From contig NZ_LSJI01000268.1 of NCBI RefSeq assembly GCF_001557235.1, positions 1-39,065 on the forward strand: a DNA stretch of 39,065 nucleotides. The letters are read 5' to 3'. This document shows positions 1 to 8,616 of this stretch, piece after piece. Numbering within the stretch: the first letter of the stretch is position 1; the number at the start of each line of letters is the position of its first letter. The position numbers were made by a program, and so were the translations under genes. The stretch is from Phenylobacterium sp. CCH9-H3. Its GTDB lineage: Bacteria; Pseudomonadota; Alphaproteobacteria; Caulobacterales; Caulobacteraceae. Under the pieces are notes generated by a model. It searched no databases. It saw only the letters and a list, made by a program, of their open reading frames with translations, and was not told the DNA's origin.

Positions 1-2205
1 GGGACGCCCGCCGCGACCGGTTTCCGGGCGGACAACGCGAGCTGTAACGCCCTGGGCGGCATCGTCCAGCCCGGCGCCTTGCCGGCCTGCCTGTTCCACT
101 ACGTGGACTACGACAACCTGATCGAGCGCGAGGACCGCCTCCAACTCTATGGCGAGGTGAATGCCGACCTGGCCGAAGGCCACCGCCTGCACATCGAGGC
201 GCTGTACGCCAAGACCGACGTGCCGAACTGGAAGACCTCGCCGTCCTACCTGTCGCTGCAGACGCCGACGGCGCTCACCAATCCTTTCTCGACGCTGCCG
301 GCCTCGCTGCTTGCGGGCTATTTCGTCCCGGCCAGCAATCCGGGCTTCCAGGCGCTGGCGGCCGCCAATCCGGGCCTGATCCCAGCGGGGGCGGTCGGCT
401 TGCACATGCCCGGCGTGCGCTATCGTCCGCTGGCCTTCGGGGGCAACCCGGCCTTCGACGGCAACGAGGGCGCTTCCGAAGGACTGCGGCAGTTCGAGGC
501 GTTCCGGGTTTCCGGCAGCCTGCGCGGCGACCTGCCGTGGATGGGCATCGGCTATGACGTCGCCCTGACCTACGGCCAGGAGACCGGCCGCCGGACGGGC
601 TACGACACCGTCGTCTCCCGCTTCCAGCTCGCGCTCCGCGGCTTCGGCAGCCTGAACGGCGACTCGGCCGGTGGGTGCACCGCGGCCGAAACGGCCAACT
701 TCACGACGGGCGCCGGCAACACGGCGCTGGGTTGCTACTACTTCAACCCCTTCGCCAACGCGATCGCCTCCAACGCGGTCACCGGCCAGGCGAACCCCGG
801 CTTCGTGGCTAGCGCGGCCAACAACCCCGACGTGATCCGCTGGTTCTTCCAGCAGGTGTCGACCAAACAGACCCAGCGCACCTTCGTCTGGGACGCGGTC
901 CTGAACGGCAAGACCGGGATCGAGCTGGCCGGCGGCGACGTCGCCTGGGCGGCCGGCGTCCAGTTCCGCCGGGACGGCTTCGAGTCCGAGTACAACGACC
1001 TCAGCGACATCGACGCCACGCCCTGCATCGACACCCCGATCAACGGAACCGGTTCCTGCGCGGTGCGCAACGGCCCGCTGATGTTCCTGGGAACGGGCGA
1101 AGAGGCAGACCTGGACCGCAACGTCTGGGCCGTGTTCGGCGAGCTGAGCATTCCCGTCACCGACGACATCCAGATCATGGCGGCCATCCGGCACGAGGAC
1201 TACGAGGCGGTGGGCACGACCACCAATCCGAAGATCTCGGCGCGCTGGCAGATGGCGGACTGGTTCGCGCTGCGCGGCTCGATCGGCACCACCTTCCGCG
1301 GCCCGGCGCTGACCAACCTGGCGCCCGGCAGCGTCACGGCGCTGAGCTTCATCGCCGGCGCGTTCCGGGCCATCGACTTCTTCGGCAATCCGGACCTCAA
1401 GCCCGAAGAGGCGACCACCTACAGCGTCGGCGGCATCTTCGACATCGGCAACTTCAAGGGTTCGATCGACTACTGGGGCTTCGACTTCAAGGACCCGATC
1501 GTGGGTGAGCCCTCGGCCTCCATCGTGAACACCATGTTCCCGGGCGGCTCGACCGCCAACTGCGGCCAGGCCGCGTTCGCAGGCCTGCAGTCGCGGTTCA
1601 CGTTCCAAGGCGCCTGCTCGACCGCGACCATCTCGCGCGTGCGGACCCAGGTCGTGAATGGGCCGAAGATCAAGACCTCCGGCATCGACTTCATGGGCCA
1701 GTACGACTTCGACGACGTGCTGGGCGGCGACATCCGCATCGGCGGTTCGGCGACCTATACGATCGAGTACAAGATCGGCGACTTCGTGGTCGAGGGCGTG
1801 ACGGTGGAACGGGCGTTCGATGCGGCCGGCTTCCTGAACTACCAGCTCATCGCCACCTCCCTGCCCGAGTGGAAGGGCCAGGTGTTCGCCGAGTACAGCC
1901 GTGGGCCGCACAATCTGCGCTTCACGCTGAACTACATCGACTCCTACAAGGACCAGAGGACCTCGATCCTGGCGCCGAACCCGGTGAATGGAGCGGTGCA
2001 GACCAAAGGCCAGACCATCAAGTCCACGATCCTGGCCGAGTTGGACTATCGGGTGCAGCTGCCGTGGGACACCACGATGACGCTGTCGGTGGACAACCTG
2101 TTCGACCAGGACCCGGCGTTCGCCCGGCTCGACCTCAACTACGATCCGTTCACCGGCAGCGCGATCGGCCGCACCTACAAGGTGAGCGTCAAGAAGCGCT
2201 TCTAG
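1..2205 (+). CDS. TonB-dependent receptor, C-terminal part (5' end outside window)
   Basis: This frame is open from base 1, so the plug domain and signal peptide lie upstream of the window. What remains is the 22-strand beta-barrel of an outer-membrane receptor that imports a ligand using TonB energy. Barrel signatures include aromatic-rich alternating strands, the NPDLKPEEATTYSVGG block common in the last third, and a C-terminal strand ending in KVSVKKRF with the terminal Phe needed for outer-membrane insertion. It is clearly paralogous to the next gene: both share the NLQLALRGFGS-like and CTAAETAN-TTGAGN-ALGCYYFNPF blocks and paired cysteines in the extracellular loops. The visible frame codes for 734 residues, and if built like its neighbour about 300 are missing. 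The ligand cannot be told; no substrate-specific gene is adjacent. Confidence 0.95.
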   Translation, partial: GTPAATGFRADNASCNALGGIVQPGALPACLFHYVDYDNLIEREDRLQLYGEVNADLAEGHRLHIEALYAKTDVPNWKTSPSYLSLQTPTALTNPFSTLPASLLAGYFVPASNPGFQALAAANPGLIPAGAVGLHMPGVRYRPLAFGGNPAFDGNEGASEGLRQFEAFRVSGSLRGDLPWMGIGYDVALTYGQETGRRTGYDTVVSRFQLALRGFGSLNGDSAGGCTAAETANFTTGAGNTALGCYYFNPFANAIASNAVTGQANPGFVASAANNPDVIRWFFQQVSTKQTQRTFVWDAVLNGKTGIELAGGDVAWAAGVQFRRDGFESEYNDLSDIDATPCIDTPINGTGSCAVRNGPLMFLGTGEEADLDRNVWAVFGELSIPVTDDIQIMAAIRHEDYEAVGTTTNPKISARWQMADWFALRGSIGTTFRGPALTNLAPGSVTALSFIAGAFRAIDFFGNPDLKPEEATTYSVGGIFDIGNFKGSIDYWGFDFKDPIVGEPSASIVNTMFPGGSTANCGQAAFAGLQSRFTFQGACSTATISRVRTQVVNGPKIKTSGIDFMGQYDFDDVLGGDIRIGGSATYTIEYKIGDFVVEGVTVERAFDAAGFLNYQLIATSLPEWKGQVFAEYSRGPHNLRFTLNYIDSYKDQRTSILAPNPVNGAVQTKGQTIKSTILAELDYRVQLPWDTTMTLSVDNLFDQDPAFARLDLNYDPFTGSAIGRTYKVSVKKRF

Positions 2206-2233
2206 ACCAACCACGCCTCACGGCCGCTTCTGG

Positions 2234-2267
2234 AACGCCGCCGGCTCTGCCGGCGGCGTTCTTCTTT
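2234..2267 (+). terminator. Intrinsic terminator after first TonB receptor
   Basis: A perfect 12-bp stem (AACGCCGCCGGC / GCCGGCGGCGTT) closes a three-base TCT loop and is followed by CTTCTTT. It begins 28 bases after the receptor stop codon, so the two tandem receptors are probably transcribed separately. Confidence 0.9.
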
Positions 2268-2569
2268 GGCGCCCCGCTATCCGAGCAGACCATGATTTCG
2301 AAAAATCGATCTGGCCTGTAACCTTCTTGCAACGCTCCAGCGTACCCCGATTCCGATCATTGTATGCCGCGGTGAGGACTATAATATATTGAATATATTA
2401 GATTATCTTAGCCGGAAAAGTGAATCTCCGCTGGGCGACGATTCAGGGTTGCGGTATGTTTCCGTGCCGGAATCCAGTGGCGCGCCGCTGAGTCTCGGGT
2501 GATCATCGCTCCATCAAGGCTCCGCAATCCGCACGACAGAAGCGGGTCGGACCTTGCGGGAGGAAAATC
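2268..2569 (+). other. Intergenic leader of second TonB receptor
   Basis: This stretch has no coding gene I can support. It contains a strikingly AT-rich island (about 2376-2408) in an otherwise GC-rich window, with a perfect TATAAT hexamer and a 19-base inverted repeat (listed separately). A TGAATC...GATTCA pair at 2421-2445 holds two GANTC sites, which are CcrM methylation sites in Caulobacterales. A good ribosome-binding site, GGGAGGAAAATC, sits just before the next ATG. The likely mRNA leader is therefore about 170 bases long. Confidence 0.6.
2380..2400 (+). promoter_or_regulatory. TATAAT -10 hexamer overlapping perfect AT-rich inverted repeat
   Basis: TATAAT at 2380-2385 overlaps TAATATATT-G-AATATATTA (2382-2400), a perfect inverted repeat with 9-base arms and a one-base centre. 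An operator overlapping the -10 is typical of repressor sites. No good -35 is visible at the proper distance (2357-2362 reads TCATTG), so activation or weak basal expression is possible. It most likely governs the receptor starting at 2570. The assignment is inferred from position. Confidence 0.55.
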
Positions 2570-5500
2570 ATGAACAGACGCAGTTATCTCTGCGGCGGCT
2601 CGATGCTGGCTGCCGTGTTCTCGCTCGGCCTGACGGGCCCGGCCGCGGCCCAGGCCGGCCAGGCGGCGCCGTCGGAAGTCGAGGAGGTGGTCGTCACCGG
2701 CTCCTTCATCGCCGGGACGCCCGAGGACTCCGCCAGCCCGGTGGATGTGCTCTCCACCGCCGACCTCGAGAAGCAGGGCTCGCCCACGGTGGTCCAGCTG
2801 GTGAAGACCATCACCTCGTCCCAGTCGTCGCTGGGCGAGAGCAACCGCTACAACGGCGGCGCGGGCACGGCGACCATCAACCTGCGCGGCTTCGGCGCGG
2901 CGCGGACCCTGACCCTGATGAACGGGCGGCGGCTGGCCGACAGCCCGGCCGCGGCGTTCCAGGGCGGCGGCGCCAACCTGAACTTCATCCCCACCGCCGC
3001 GGTCGGCCGGATCGAGATCCTCAAGGACGGCGCGGCGGCGACCTACGGCTCGGACGCCATCGGCGGCGTGGTCAACTTCATCACCCGCAAGGACCTCGAC
3101 GGCCTCGAGATCGACGGCGAGTACGCGCTGATCGACGGTTCGAACGGCGACTACAACGCCAATGCCGCCTGGGGAAAGCAGTTCGACAACGGCAATGTCC
3201 TGTTCACCGCCGGCTATCGCCACCGCTCGCGCCTGGACATCCATGAGCGCGACTTCGCCCTGCGGCCCTTCGACTTCGCCGGCTCGTCGGGCGCGGCGGG
3301 CTTCACCGGGGCTTCGAACCCCGGCTTCTACGTGGCCGGCGCGACCGCGTTCCGCGACAACGGGTGCCAGGAACTGGGCGGCACGCTGACGCGGAACGTC
3401 AGCTTCGCCAACCCTCTGGCCGGCCAGCCGAACCAGGCGCCGACCGTCACCTTCGCCGTGCCGGTCAACGCAAACCTGCCGGCCACCTCGGGGACGGCGA
3501 CGGGCTGCCGGTTCCAGTTCTCGAACTTCAACGACCTCGTGAACCGCGAAGATCACTACCAGCTCTACGGCGAGGTGAACTTCGACCTCTCCGAGAATAT
3601 GTCGTTCCACGCCGAGGTGGCCTGGACCAAGAACGACACGCCGGTCCAGCGGCTCTCACCCGCCAACCTGACGGCCCAGTACCCCTCGCGGGTGATCGAT
3701 GGCGGCACCTCGTTCTCGCCGGGCGCGCCGAACGGTCCCAACCTGTCGGTGCCCTTCAACGTGCCGGTGAACAACCCGGGCTTCCTGGCCCTGGTCAACG
3801 ACTGCCGCGCGCCCCTCACCGCCACCGAATGCGCCGCCATCCGGGCCGGCGCGTTCAGCACCACGGGCGCCCAGGCCGGCGCGCCGGGCGGCGCGCGCGG
3901 GGTCGACATCGTCCAGCTGGGCTGGCGCGCCCTCGCCTTCGGCGGCAACCCGCGGTTCAAGGACGGGGCCGACCACCAGTCGATCGTCAACGACGCCTAC
4001 CGGATCTCGGGCGGCTTCAAGGGCAAGATCTTCGGCGGGATCAACTACGACACCTCGCTGACCTTCATGGAGCAGAAGAACACCACCAACACCAACGACA
4101 TCCTGGTCAAGAACCTGCAGCTCGCGCTGCGCGGCTTCGGCAGTCAGGACGGTGCCGAGAACGCCTGCACGGCCGCGGAGACGGCGAACTACACCACGGG
4201 CGCGGGCAATGCGGCCCTGGGCTGCTACTTCTTCAATCCCTTCAGCAACGCGGTGCAGACCAGCCTCGTGAACGGGGCGGCCAACCCCTATTTCAATCCC
4301 GCCGTGGCCAATGACCCGCGGGTGGTGGCGGGGCTGTTCGGCAACTACACCAATGTCCTGACCAACCAGATCGTGGTGGCCGACGCCGTGTTCTCGGGCG
4401 AGACGGGGATCGAGCTTGCGGGCGGCGCGGTGGCCTGGGCCCTGGGCGCGCAGTATCGCTACACGCGGGAGATCCGGAAGTACGGCGCCAACTTCAATGC
4501 CGACGAGAACCCGTGCCCGGACCGCCCGTCCTGCGCCGACGAGAGCGGACCGCTGCAGTTCTTCGGCTCCGCCGTCGACCGGGACGACGACGCCAACGTC
4601 AAGGCGGTGTTCGGGGAAATCCAGATCCCGATCCTGGACAACCTGAACATCAACGCCGCGATCCGGCACGAGGCCTACCAGGGCAACATCGGCTCGACGA
4701 CCAATCCGAAGATCGCCGTGAAGTGGCAGGCCACCGACTGGCTGGCCTTCCGCGGCAGCGCCAGCACGACCTTCCGCGCGCCGGGCCCCGGCCTGACGAC
4801 GAACGGCTGCAACAACGGCGTCCGGGTCCTGGGCAGCGCCTATCGCGCCTTCCAGACCTGCGGCAACCCGGACCTGAAGCCCGAGAAGGCCGACACCTTC
4901 AACGTCGGCGTCATCTTCGAGATGGGAGGGTTCTCGGCGACGGTCGACTACTTCAACTTCAAGTTCAAGGACGAGATCGTCGAGGAAAGCGGCTCGCGCC
5001 TCTACGCGACCATGTTCCCGGGCGGCACGAACGTGAACTGCGGCAACCCGGCCTTCGCCGAGCTGCAGGCGCGCTTCACCTTCGCCGGGGCTTGCGGGGC
5101 GGCCAATGTGGCCCGCCTGCGCAGCTTCACGATCAACGGCCCCAACACCGACACCTCGGGCATCGAGGCCCGGGCGCAATACGATTGGGACGGCTGGTTC
5201 GGCGGCTCCTGGGCCGTGGGCGGCGAGCTGACCTACCTGATCGAATACAAGCGCAGCGCCATCGCGCTCCGCAATTCGACGATCAGCATCGCCCCTGCCG
5301 AAGACCGGGCGGGGCTCAGCGACGTGCTCAACGACTTCTTCTCGTATCCCGAGCTGAAGGGGAACGCCTTCGCGGCGTTCAACAAGGGGCCGTTCAGCCT
5401 GCGCTGGCAGATCCGCTATGCGGAGGGCACCTCGCCCGCCTTCGGCTCGCCCTTCTTCATCACGGTTCCGAACCCGAGCTCAACCTCGGGCGCGGACCTG

Positions 5501-5704
5501 GTGGCGGTCGGCAAGTCCAACGATTACTGGCAGCACGACGTGATCGTGCGCTGGGAAGCGCCGTGGGATTCGGTGATCACGTTCAGCGTCCAGAATCTAT
5601 TCGACAAGGACCCGCCGTACGTGCCGTCGCCCTACAACTACGACATCACCCAGGGCAATCCGCTGGGCCGGGTGTTCGAACTCGGCGTGAAGAAGTCGTT
5701 CTAG
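2570..5704 (+). CDS. TonB-dependent receptor, complete
   Basis: A 1044-residue outer-membrane receptor for active import of an unknown ligand. Residues 1-27 form a Sec signal peptide ending in PAAA before Gln28. A TonB-box-like segment, EVEEVVVTGSF, follows at 36-46. The plug domain (about 50-195) shows NLRGFGAARTLTLMNGRR and VGRIEILKDGAAATYGSDAIGGVVNFITRK, the standard plug signatures. The barrel runs to a terminal Phe (FELGVKKSF). The ATG has a strong ribosome-binding site, GGGAGGA. Loop insertions carry several cysteine pairs (CTAAETAN...ALGCYFF, CPDRPSCAD, NCGNPAF...GACG) shared in part with the upstream paralogue, suggesting disulphide-stabilised loops. This type is abundant in Caulobacteraceae; the ligand may be a plant- or algae-derived oligomer, but nothing here proves it. 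Confidence 0.97.
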   Translation: MNRRSYLCGGSMLAAVFSLGLTGPAAAQAGQAAPSEVEEVVVTGSFIAGTPEDSASPVDVLSTADLEKQGSPTVVQLVKTITSSQSSLGESNRYNGGAGTATINLRGFGAARTLTLMNGRRLADSPAAAFQGGGANLNFIPTAAVGRIEILKDGAAATYGSDAIGGVVNFITRKDLDGLEIDGEYALIDGSNGDYNANAAWGKQFDNGNVLFTAGYRHRSRLDIHERDFALRPFDFAGSSGAAGFTGASNPGFYVAGATAFRDNGCQELGGTLTRNVSFANPLAGQPNQAPTVTFAVPVNANLPATSGTATGCRFQFSNFNDLVNREDHYQLYGEVNFDLSENMSFHAEVAWTKNDTPVQRLSPANLTAQYPSRVIDGGTSFSPGAPNGPNLSVPFNVPVNNPGFLALVNDCRAPLTATECAAIRAGAFSTTGAQAGAPGGARGVDIVQLGWRALAFGGNPRFKDGADHQSIVNDAYRISGGFKGKIFGGINYDTSLTFMEQKNTTNTNDILVKNLQLALRGFGSQDGAENACTAAETANYTTGAGNAALGCYFFNPFSNAVQTSLVNGAANPYFNPAVANDPRVVAGLFGNYTNVLTNQIVVADAVFSGETGIELAGGAVAWALGAQYRYTREIRKYGANFNADENPCPDRPSCADESGPLQFFGSAVDRDDDANVKAVFGEIQIPILDNLNINAAIRHEAYQGNIGSTTNPKIAVKWQATDWLAFRGSASTTFRAPGPGLTTNGCNNGVRVLGSAYRAFQTCGNPDLKPEKADTFNVGVIFEMGGFSATVDYFNFKFKDEIVEESGSRLYATMFPGGTNVNCGNPAFAELQARFTFAGACGAANVARLRSFTINGPNTDTSGIEARAQYDWDGWFGGSWAVGGELTYLIEYKRSAIALRNSTISIAPAEDRAGLSDVLNDFFSYPELKGNAFAAFNKGPFSLRWQIRYAEGTSPAFGSPFFITVPNPSSTSGADLVAVGKSNDYWQHDVIVRWEAPWDSVITFSVQNLFDKDPPYVPSPYNYDITQGNPLGRVFELGVKKSF

Positions 5705-5727
5705 GCCTCCTCCCGGGAAGGTCGCCT

Positions 5728-5757
5728 GGGGGCGCCGGCGACGGCGCCCCTCCTTTC
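5728..5757 (+). terminator. Terminator hairpin, copy 1 of tandem pair
   Basis: The stem GGGCGCCG / CGGCGCCC closes a GCGA loop, a GNRA-type tetraloop, followed by CTCCTTTC. It lies about 25 bases after the receptor stop codon. Confidence 0.75.
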
Positions 5758-5763
5758 ATCGTC

Positions 5764-5791
5764 GGGCGCCGGCGACGGCGCCCCCCTTTTT
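5764..5791 (+). terminator. Terminator hairpin, copy 2 of tandem pair
   Basis: This repeats the sequence of copy 1 (GGGCGCCG-GCGA-CGGCGCCC) and has the better tail, CCTTTTTG. The pair stands between the receptor and the convergent DUF6491 gene. Confidence 0.85.
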
Positions 5792-5804
5792 GTCCGCGGG
5801 TCCC

Positions 5805-6224
5805 TTACGGCCGGGCGTGCTTGGGCAGCGCCTTGACCTCCTCCGCCGTCAGCTTGTGGATGTTGCGCACCGGGCAGCGCTGCGGGCCGATGGGGGAGGG
5901 CGAGATGATCTCGGCGTCCAGGCCGGAGCAGATGTACGAGCCGCCGCGGGAGACCAGCGCGATCTGGTTGCTCCAGTCCACGTCGTTGCAGCGGCCGAAC
6001 ATCTCGAACTGATAGACGTCCTTCACGCCCACGCGGACATTGACGATGCGGTCGTCGCTGGACGCGAAGCTGTTCACCTGGTTGGTCCAGAAGCACTGCT
6101 TCTTCGGCTTCGCCGCGGCGGCGTCCGGTTCCTTGGGTGACTTGGCGACGGCCGCGCCCGCGGCGGCGAGGCTGAGCGCCGCGAAGCCTGCGGCGGCGAG
6201 CGACAGAGTGGTCTTGAAGGTCAT
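5805..6224 (-). CDS. DUF6491 family secreted protein
   Basis: A 139-residue protein with an N-terminal Sec signal peptide (about 1-27, ending in AAVAKS), so it is exported to the periplasm. The mature part has four cysteines (in KKQCFWT, FGRCND, YICSG and PQRCPV) and matches my recollection of the DUF6491 family seen in Caulobacterales and Sphingomonadales. The family has no known reaction. It follows mnmC on the same strand with a 64-base gap, so it could be read from that transcript or from its own promoter. It converges on the receptor across the tandem terminators. Confidence 0.8.
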   Translation of the reverse strand: MTFKTTLSLAAAGFAALSLAAAGAAVAKSPKEPDAAAAKPKKQCFWTNQVNSFASSDDRIVNVRVGVKDVYQFEMFGRCNDVDWSNQIALVSRGGSYICSGLDAEIISPSPIGPQRCPVRNIHKLTAEEVKALPKHARP

Positions 6225-6288
6225 GGTCTAGGTCCTCTGGCCCCAAATGTCCCCCGAGGAAGCGGCAATATAGGGGCCTTTCCAGGCC

Positions 6289-8094
6289 TTAGGAACGGCG
6301 CCGCGCGGCCCGCCGGGCGAAGCGGCCAGGATCGACCAGCTCGGCCGCCGCGGCGCTGATTGGAGACGGTGCGCCCTGTGCCTGCGCGGCGACGTGCTCG
6401 GCCAGGAGGGGGGCCAGCGAGAATCCGCGCGAGCCGAAACCGGCCAAGGCGAAGAGGCCGTCCCCGAGCGGCCCGGCCAGGGGCAGCCGGTCCGGCGTGA
6501 CGGCCCGCACCGAGGCGCGGCCTTCGAGAGGAACGTCGACGAGCCTGGCGGCCAGCGCCGGCAGGGCGGTGGCGAGCGTCGCGAGGTTGCGGGCATGGTC
6601 CGCCGCGCGCAGGTCGGCGCCGGCGTCGTCGCGATCGTGGGTGGCGCCGAACAGCAGGCCGTCGCGGGTGGGCGCGACATAGCCGCCCCAGGCGGCGGCG
6701 GTTGGCGCGCCGGCTCCGCGGGCCCAGCTCACCTGTCCGCGAACCGGTTGGAGCGGCAGGTCGGGCCCCAGGTCGCGCGAAGCGAGCGCCGCGGCGAGGA
6801 TCACCGCCTCGGCGCGCAGGATTTCGCCGCCGTCGGCGTCCAGGAGGATCCAGAGGCTGCCGTCGCGGCGGAGGGTCGCGACCTCGGCGCGGACGACCTC
6901 GCCGGTCCAGGCGGCCAGGATGCGGGCCGGATCCACGACCTGGGCGGTGCGCTGGTCCAGGGCGACGGGCGCGGGCTCGGCCAGGCGCGCGGCCGCGTCG
7001 GGGGCATCCAGCAGGCCGAGCGCGCCGGGCTCGAAGATGTCGGATGCGGCGATGCGGGCGAACCGATCCGCGTCCCGGGCGTCGGCGGCCAACTGCAGCA
7101 CCCCCTGCGACAGCACCGCATCCGGGATGGCGGCATAGAGCGCGGCAGCCCGGCCGAACGCCTGGGAGAACAGGCGCGCAGCCTCGCCGAGGCCGGCGTC
7201 CAGGCGGGGCGTCACCAGCGCCGCCGGGTTACCTGAGCCGCCGGCGCCGCGATGGGCCGCCTCGATCACGGTCGGCTCGCCGCCAAGGGCGCGGACGGCG
7301 CGCGCGGCCGCGGCGCCGGCGATCCCGGCCCCCACGATGCCGACCCGGCGGGTGGGTGGATCAGCAGCGGCGCCGGGAAGGCGCGCCTCGAGCCGCTCGC
7401 GCTTGCGGCCGAAACCCGGCCGCTTCTCGACGGCGAACCCGGCGGCGGCCAGGCCCCGGCGCACCTGGCCGGCGACGGTGAAGGTGGCCGCCCGCGCGCC
7501 GGGCGCCGAACGCTGCGCCACCAGGCCCAGGATCTCGTCACTCCACATCCCGGGGTTCAGGGCGGGGGAGAAGCCGTCCAGGAACCAGGCGTCCGCCACG
7601 CCGGTCCAGCCCGCCAGGGCCTCGGCCACGTCCATCACGGCGAGGTCGAACACGGCGCCGAGTTCGGGCAGCTCGACGCGGTGGCGGCCCCGGGCGCGGC
7701 CCGGCCAACGCCCGCACAGCTGGCTGGCGATATCGGCGAGCTCCGGCCAGCGGGCGAGCGCGCGGGCGGCCTCGTCCGCCGTGATCGGGAAGGCTTCGAT
7801 GGAGAAGACGTGGAGCCGCCCGTCCGAAGGTCGCGTGCGCCGCCAGAGGTCCAGCAGGGCCACGATGTTCAGGCCCGTCCCGAACCCCAGTTCGCCCACC
7901 ACGAAGCGGCGCCGCCCGGCCCAGGCCTCGGGCAGGCCGCAGCCCTGCAGGAAGACGGCGCGGGACTCGGCCAGGCCGTCCTGCGCCGAGAAATAGACGT
8001 CGCCGAACAGACGCGAACGGGGCTGGCCGTCGTCGGTCCAGGCGAGCGGGGACTGGGAGGGACGTTCGCCGGCGGCCGGCGGGTCGGCGCTCAT
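6289..8094 (-). CDS. mnmC: Bifunctional tRNA mnm5s2U methyltransferase/oxidoreductase MnmC
   Basis: A 601-residue cytoplasmic enzyme that finishes 5-methylaminomethyl-2-thiouridine at wobble position 34 of tRNA. The C-terminal FAD domain removes the carboxymethyl group from cmnm5s2U, and the N-terminal domain methylates the product with SAM. The methyltransferase half shows the SAM motif GELGFGTGLN (67-76) and the family motif FLDGFSPALNP (171-180). The oxidoreductase half starts with the FAD-binding VGIVGAGIAG (251-260). Length is near the usual 620-670 for the fused enzyme. It is separated from the upstream lipoprotein gene by a terminator, so it must have its own promoter in that short gap or rely on read-through. 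Confidence 0.95.
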   Translation of the reverse strand: MSADPPAAGERPSQSPLAWTDDGQPRSRLFGDVYFSAQDGLAESRAVFLQGCGLPEAWAGRRRFVVGELGFGTGLNIVALLDLWRRTRPSDGRLHVFSIEAFPITADEAARALARWPELADIASQLCGRWPGRARGRHRVELPELGAVFDLAVMDVAEALAGWTGVADAWFLDGFSPALNPGMWSDEILGLVAQRSAPGARAATFTVAGQVRRGLAAAGFAVEKRPGFGRKRERLEARLPGAAADPPTRRVGIVGAGIAGAAAARAVRALGGEPTVIEAAHRGAGGSGNPAALVTPRLDAGLGEAARLFSQAFGRAAALYAAIPDAVLSQGVLQLAADARDADRFARIAASDIFEPGALGLLDAPDAAARLAEPAPVALDQRTAQVVDPARILAAWTGEVVRAEVATLRRDGSLWILLDADGGEILRAEAVILAAALASRDLGPDLPLQPVRGQVSWARGAGAPTAAAWGGYVAPTRDGLLFGATHDRDDAGADLRAADHARNLATLATALPALAARLVDVPLEGRASVRAVTPDRLPLAGPLGDGLFALAGFGSRGFSLAPLLAEHVAAQAQGAPSPISAAAAELVDPGRFARRAARRRS

Positions 8095-8103
8095 GGGCGA
8101 GGT

Positions 8104-8140
8104 CCGGAAACGAAAAGGGCCGCCCCGGAGGGCGGCCCTT
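8104..8140 (-). terminator. Intrinsic terminator of the Ala-rich lipoprotein gene
   Basis: On the minus strand an 11-bp perfect stem (AAGGGCCGCCC / GGGCGGCCCTT) with a TCCG tetraloop is followed by TTTTCGTTT. It lies 27 bases past the lipoprotein stop codon and just before the mnmC start. Confidence 0.9.
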
Positions 8141-8166
8141 CCCTAACGCGAAATCGCGTCGAAAGC

Positions 8167-8430
8167 TTACTTCGCTTCCGGAGCCGGGGCCGGGGCAGCG
8201 GCGTCGGCGGCCGGAGCCGCGGCGTCGGCGGCCGGGGCGGCGGCAGCGGCCGAGTCGGCAGCGGCGGCGGCCGAGGTGGCGGCGGCGTCAGCCGAAGCGG
8301 CGGCGGCGTCGGCGGCCGGAGCGGCGGCGTCGGCGGCGGGGGCTTCAGCGGCCTTTTCTTCGGTCTTCTGGCAGGCGGCGACGCCCAGCATGGCGACGGC
8401 GGCGCTGGCGATCAGCAGTTGCTTCATCAT
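8167..8430 (-). CDS. Small Ala-rich lipoprotein of low complexity
   Basis: An 87-residue protein. Residues 1-20 look like a lipoprotein signal (MMKQLLIASAAVAMLGVAAC), with the lipobox VAAC placing the lipidated Cys at 20. The mature chain is short and dominated by Ala with repeated PAADAAA and SADAAA units, plus a short charged QKTEEKAAE start. It ends APAPEAK. It is probably a flexible envelope tether or filler. It has its own strong terminator, consistent with an abundant monocistronic message. The family is not one I can name; similar Ala-rich lipoproteins are common in Caulobacteraceae. Confidence 0.8.
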   Translation of the reverse strand: MMKQLLIASAAVAMLGVAACQKTEEKAAEAPAADAAAPAADAAAASADAAATSAAAAADSAAAAAPAADAAAPAADAAAPAPAPEAK

Positions 8431-8553
8431 GTTCCCAATTCCTCTGGTCGAGTGTCAGGCGCCGGTCGGACTTTCCCGCCGATCAAGGAATGGGCAAGGC
8501 CGCCCCCCCGACGCGTGCGCACAGATACGCCTGGGCAGCCGCCCATAGCAAGG

Positions 8554-8583
8554 CGAAAAATCACGGAGTTGTGATCACTTTTT
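8554..8583 (-). terminator. Possible bulged terminator after motA
   Basis: On the minus strand GAAAA, a four-base bulge, ATCAC, a six-base loop, then GTGAT and TTTTC can fold into one imperfect hairpin ending in a T run. It lies 34 bases after the motA stop. The bulge makes this uncertain. Confidence 0.35.
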
Positions 8584-8616
8584 CAACCTTTGCCGTACGG
8601 CGGGTCGAGGGCGGGA

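Noticed and set aside
2408..5179. Long open frames on the minus strand through the second TonB receptor
   Set aside because: They are antisense shadows caused by high GC at third positions; their proteins are Arg/Gly/Val-rich with no family features, while the plus strand is an intact receptor.
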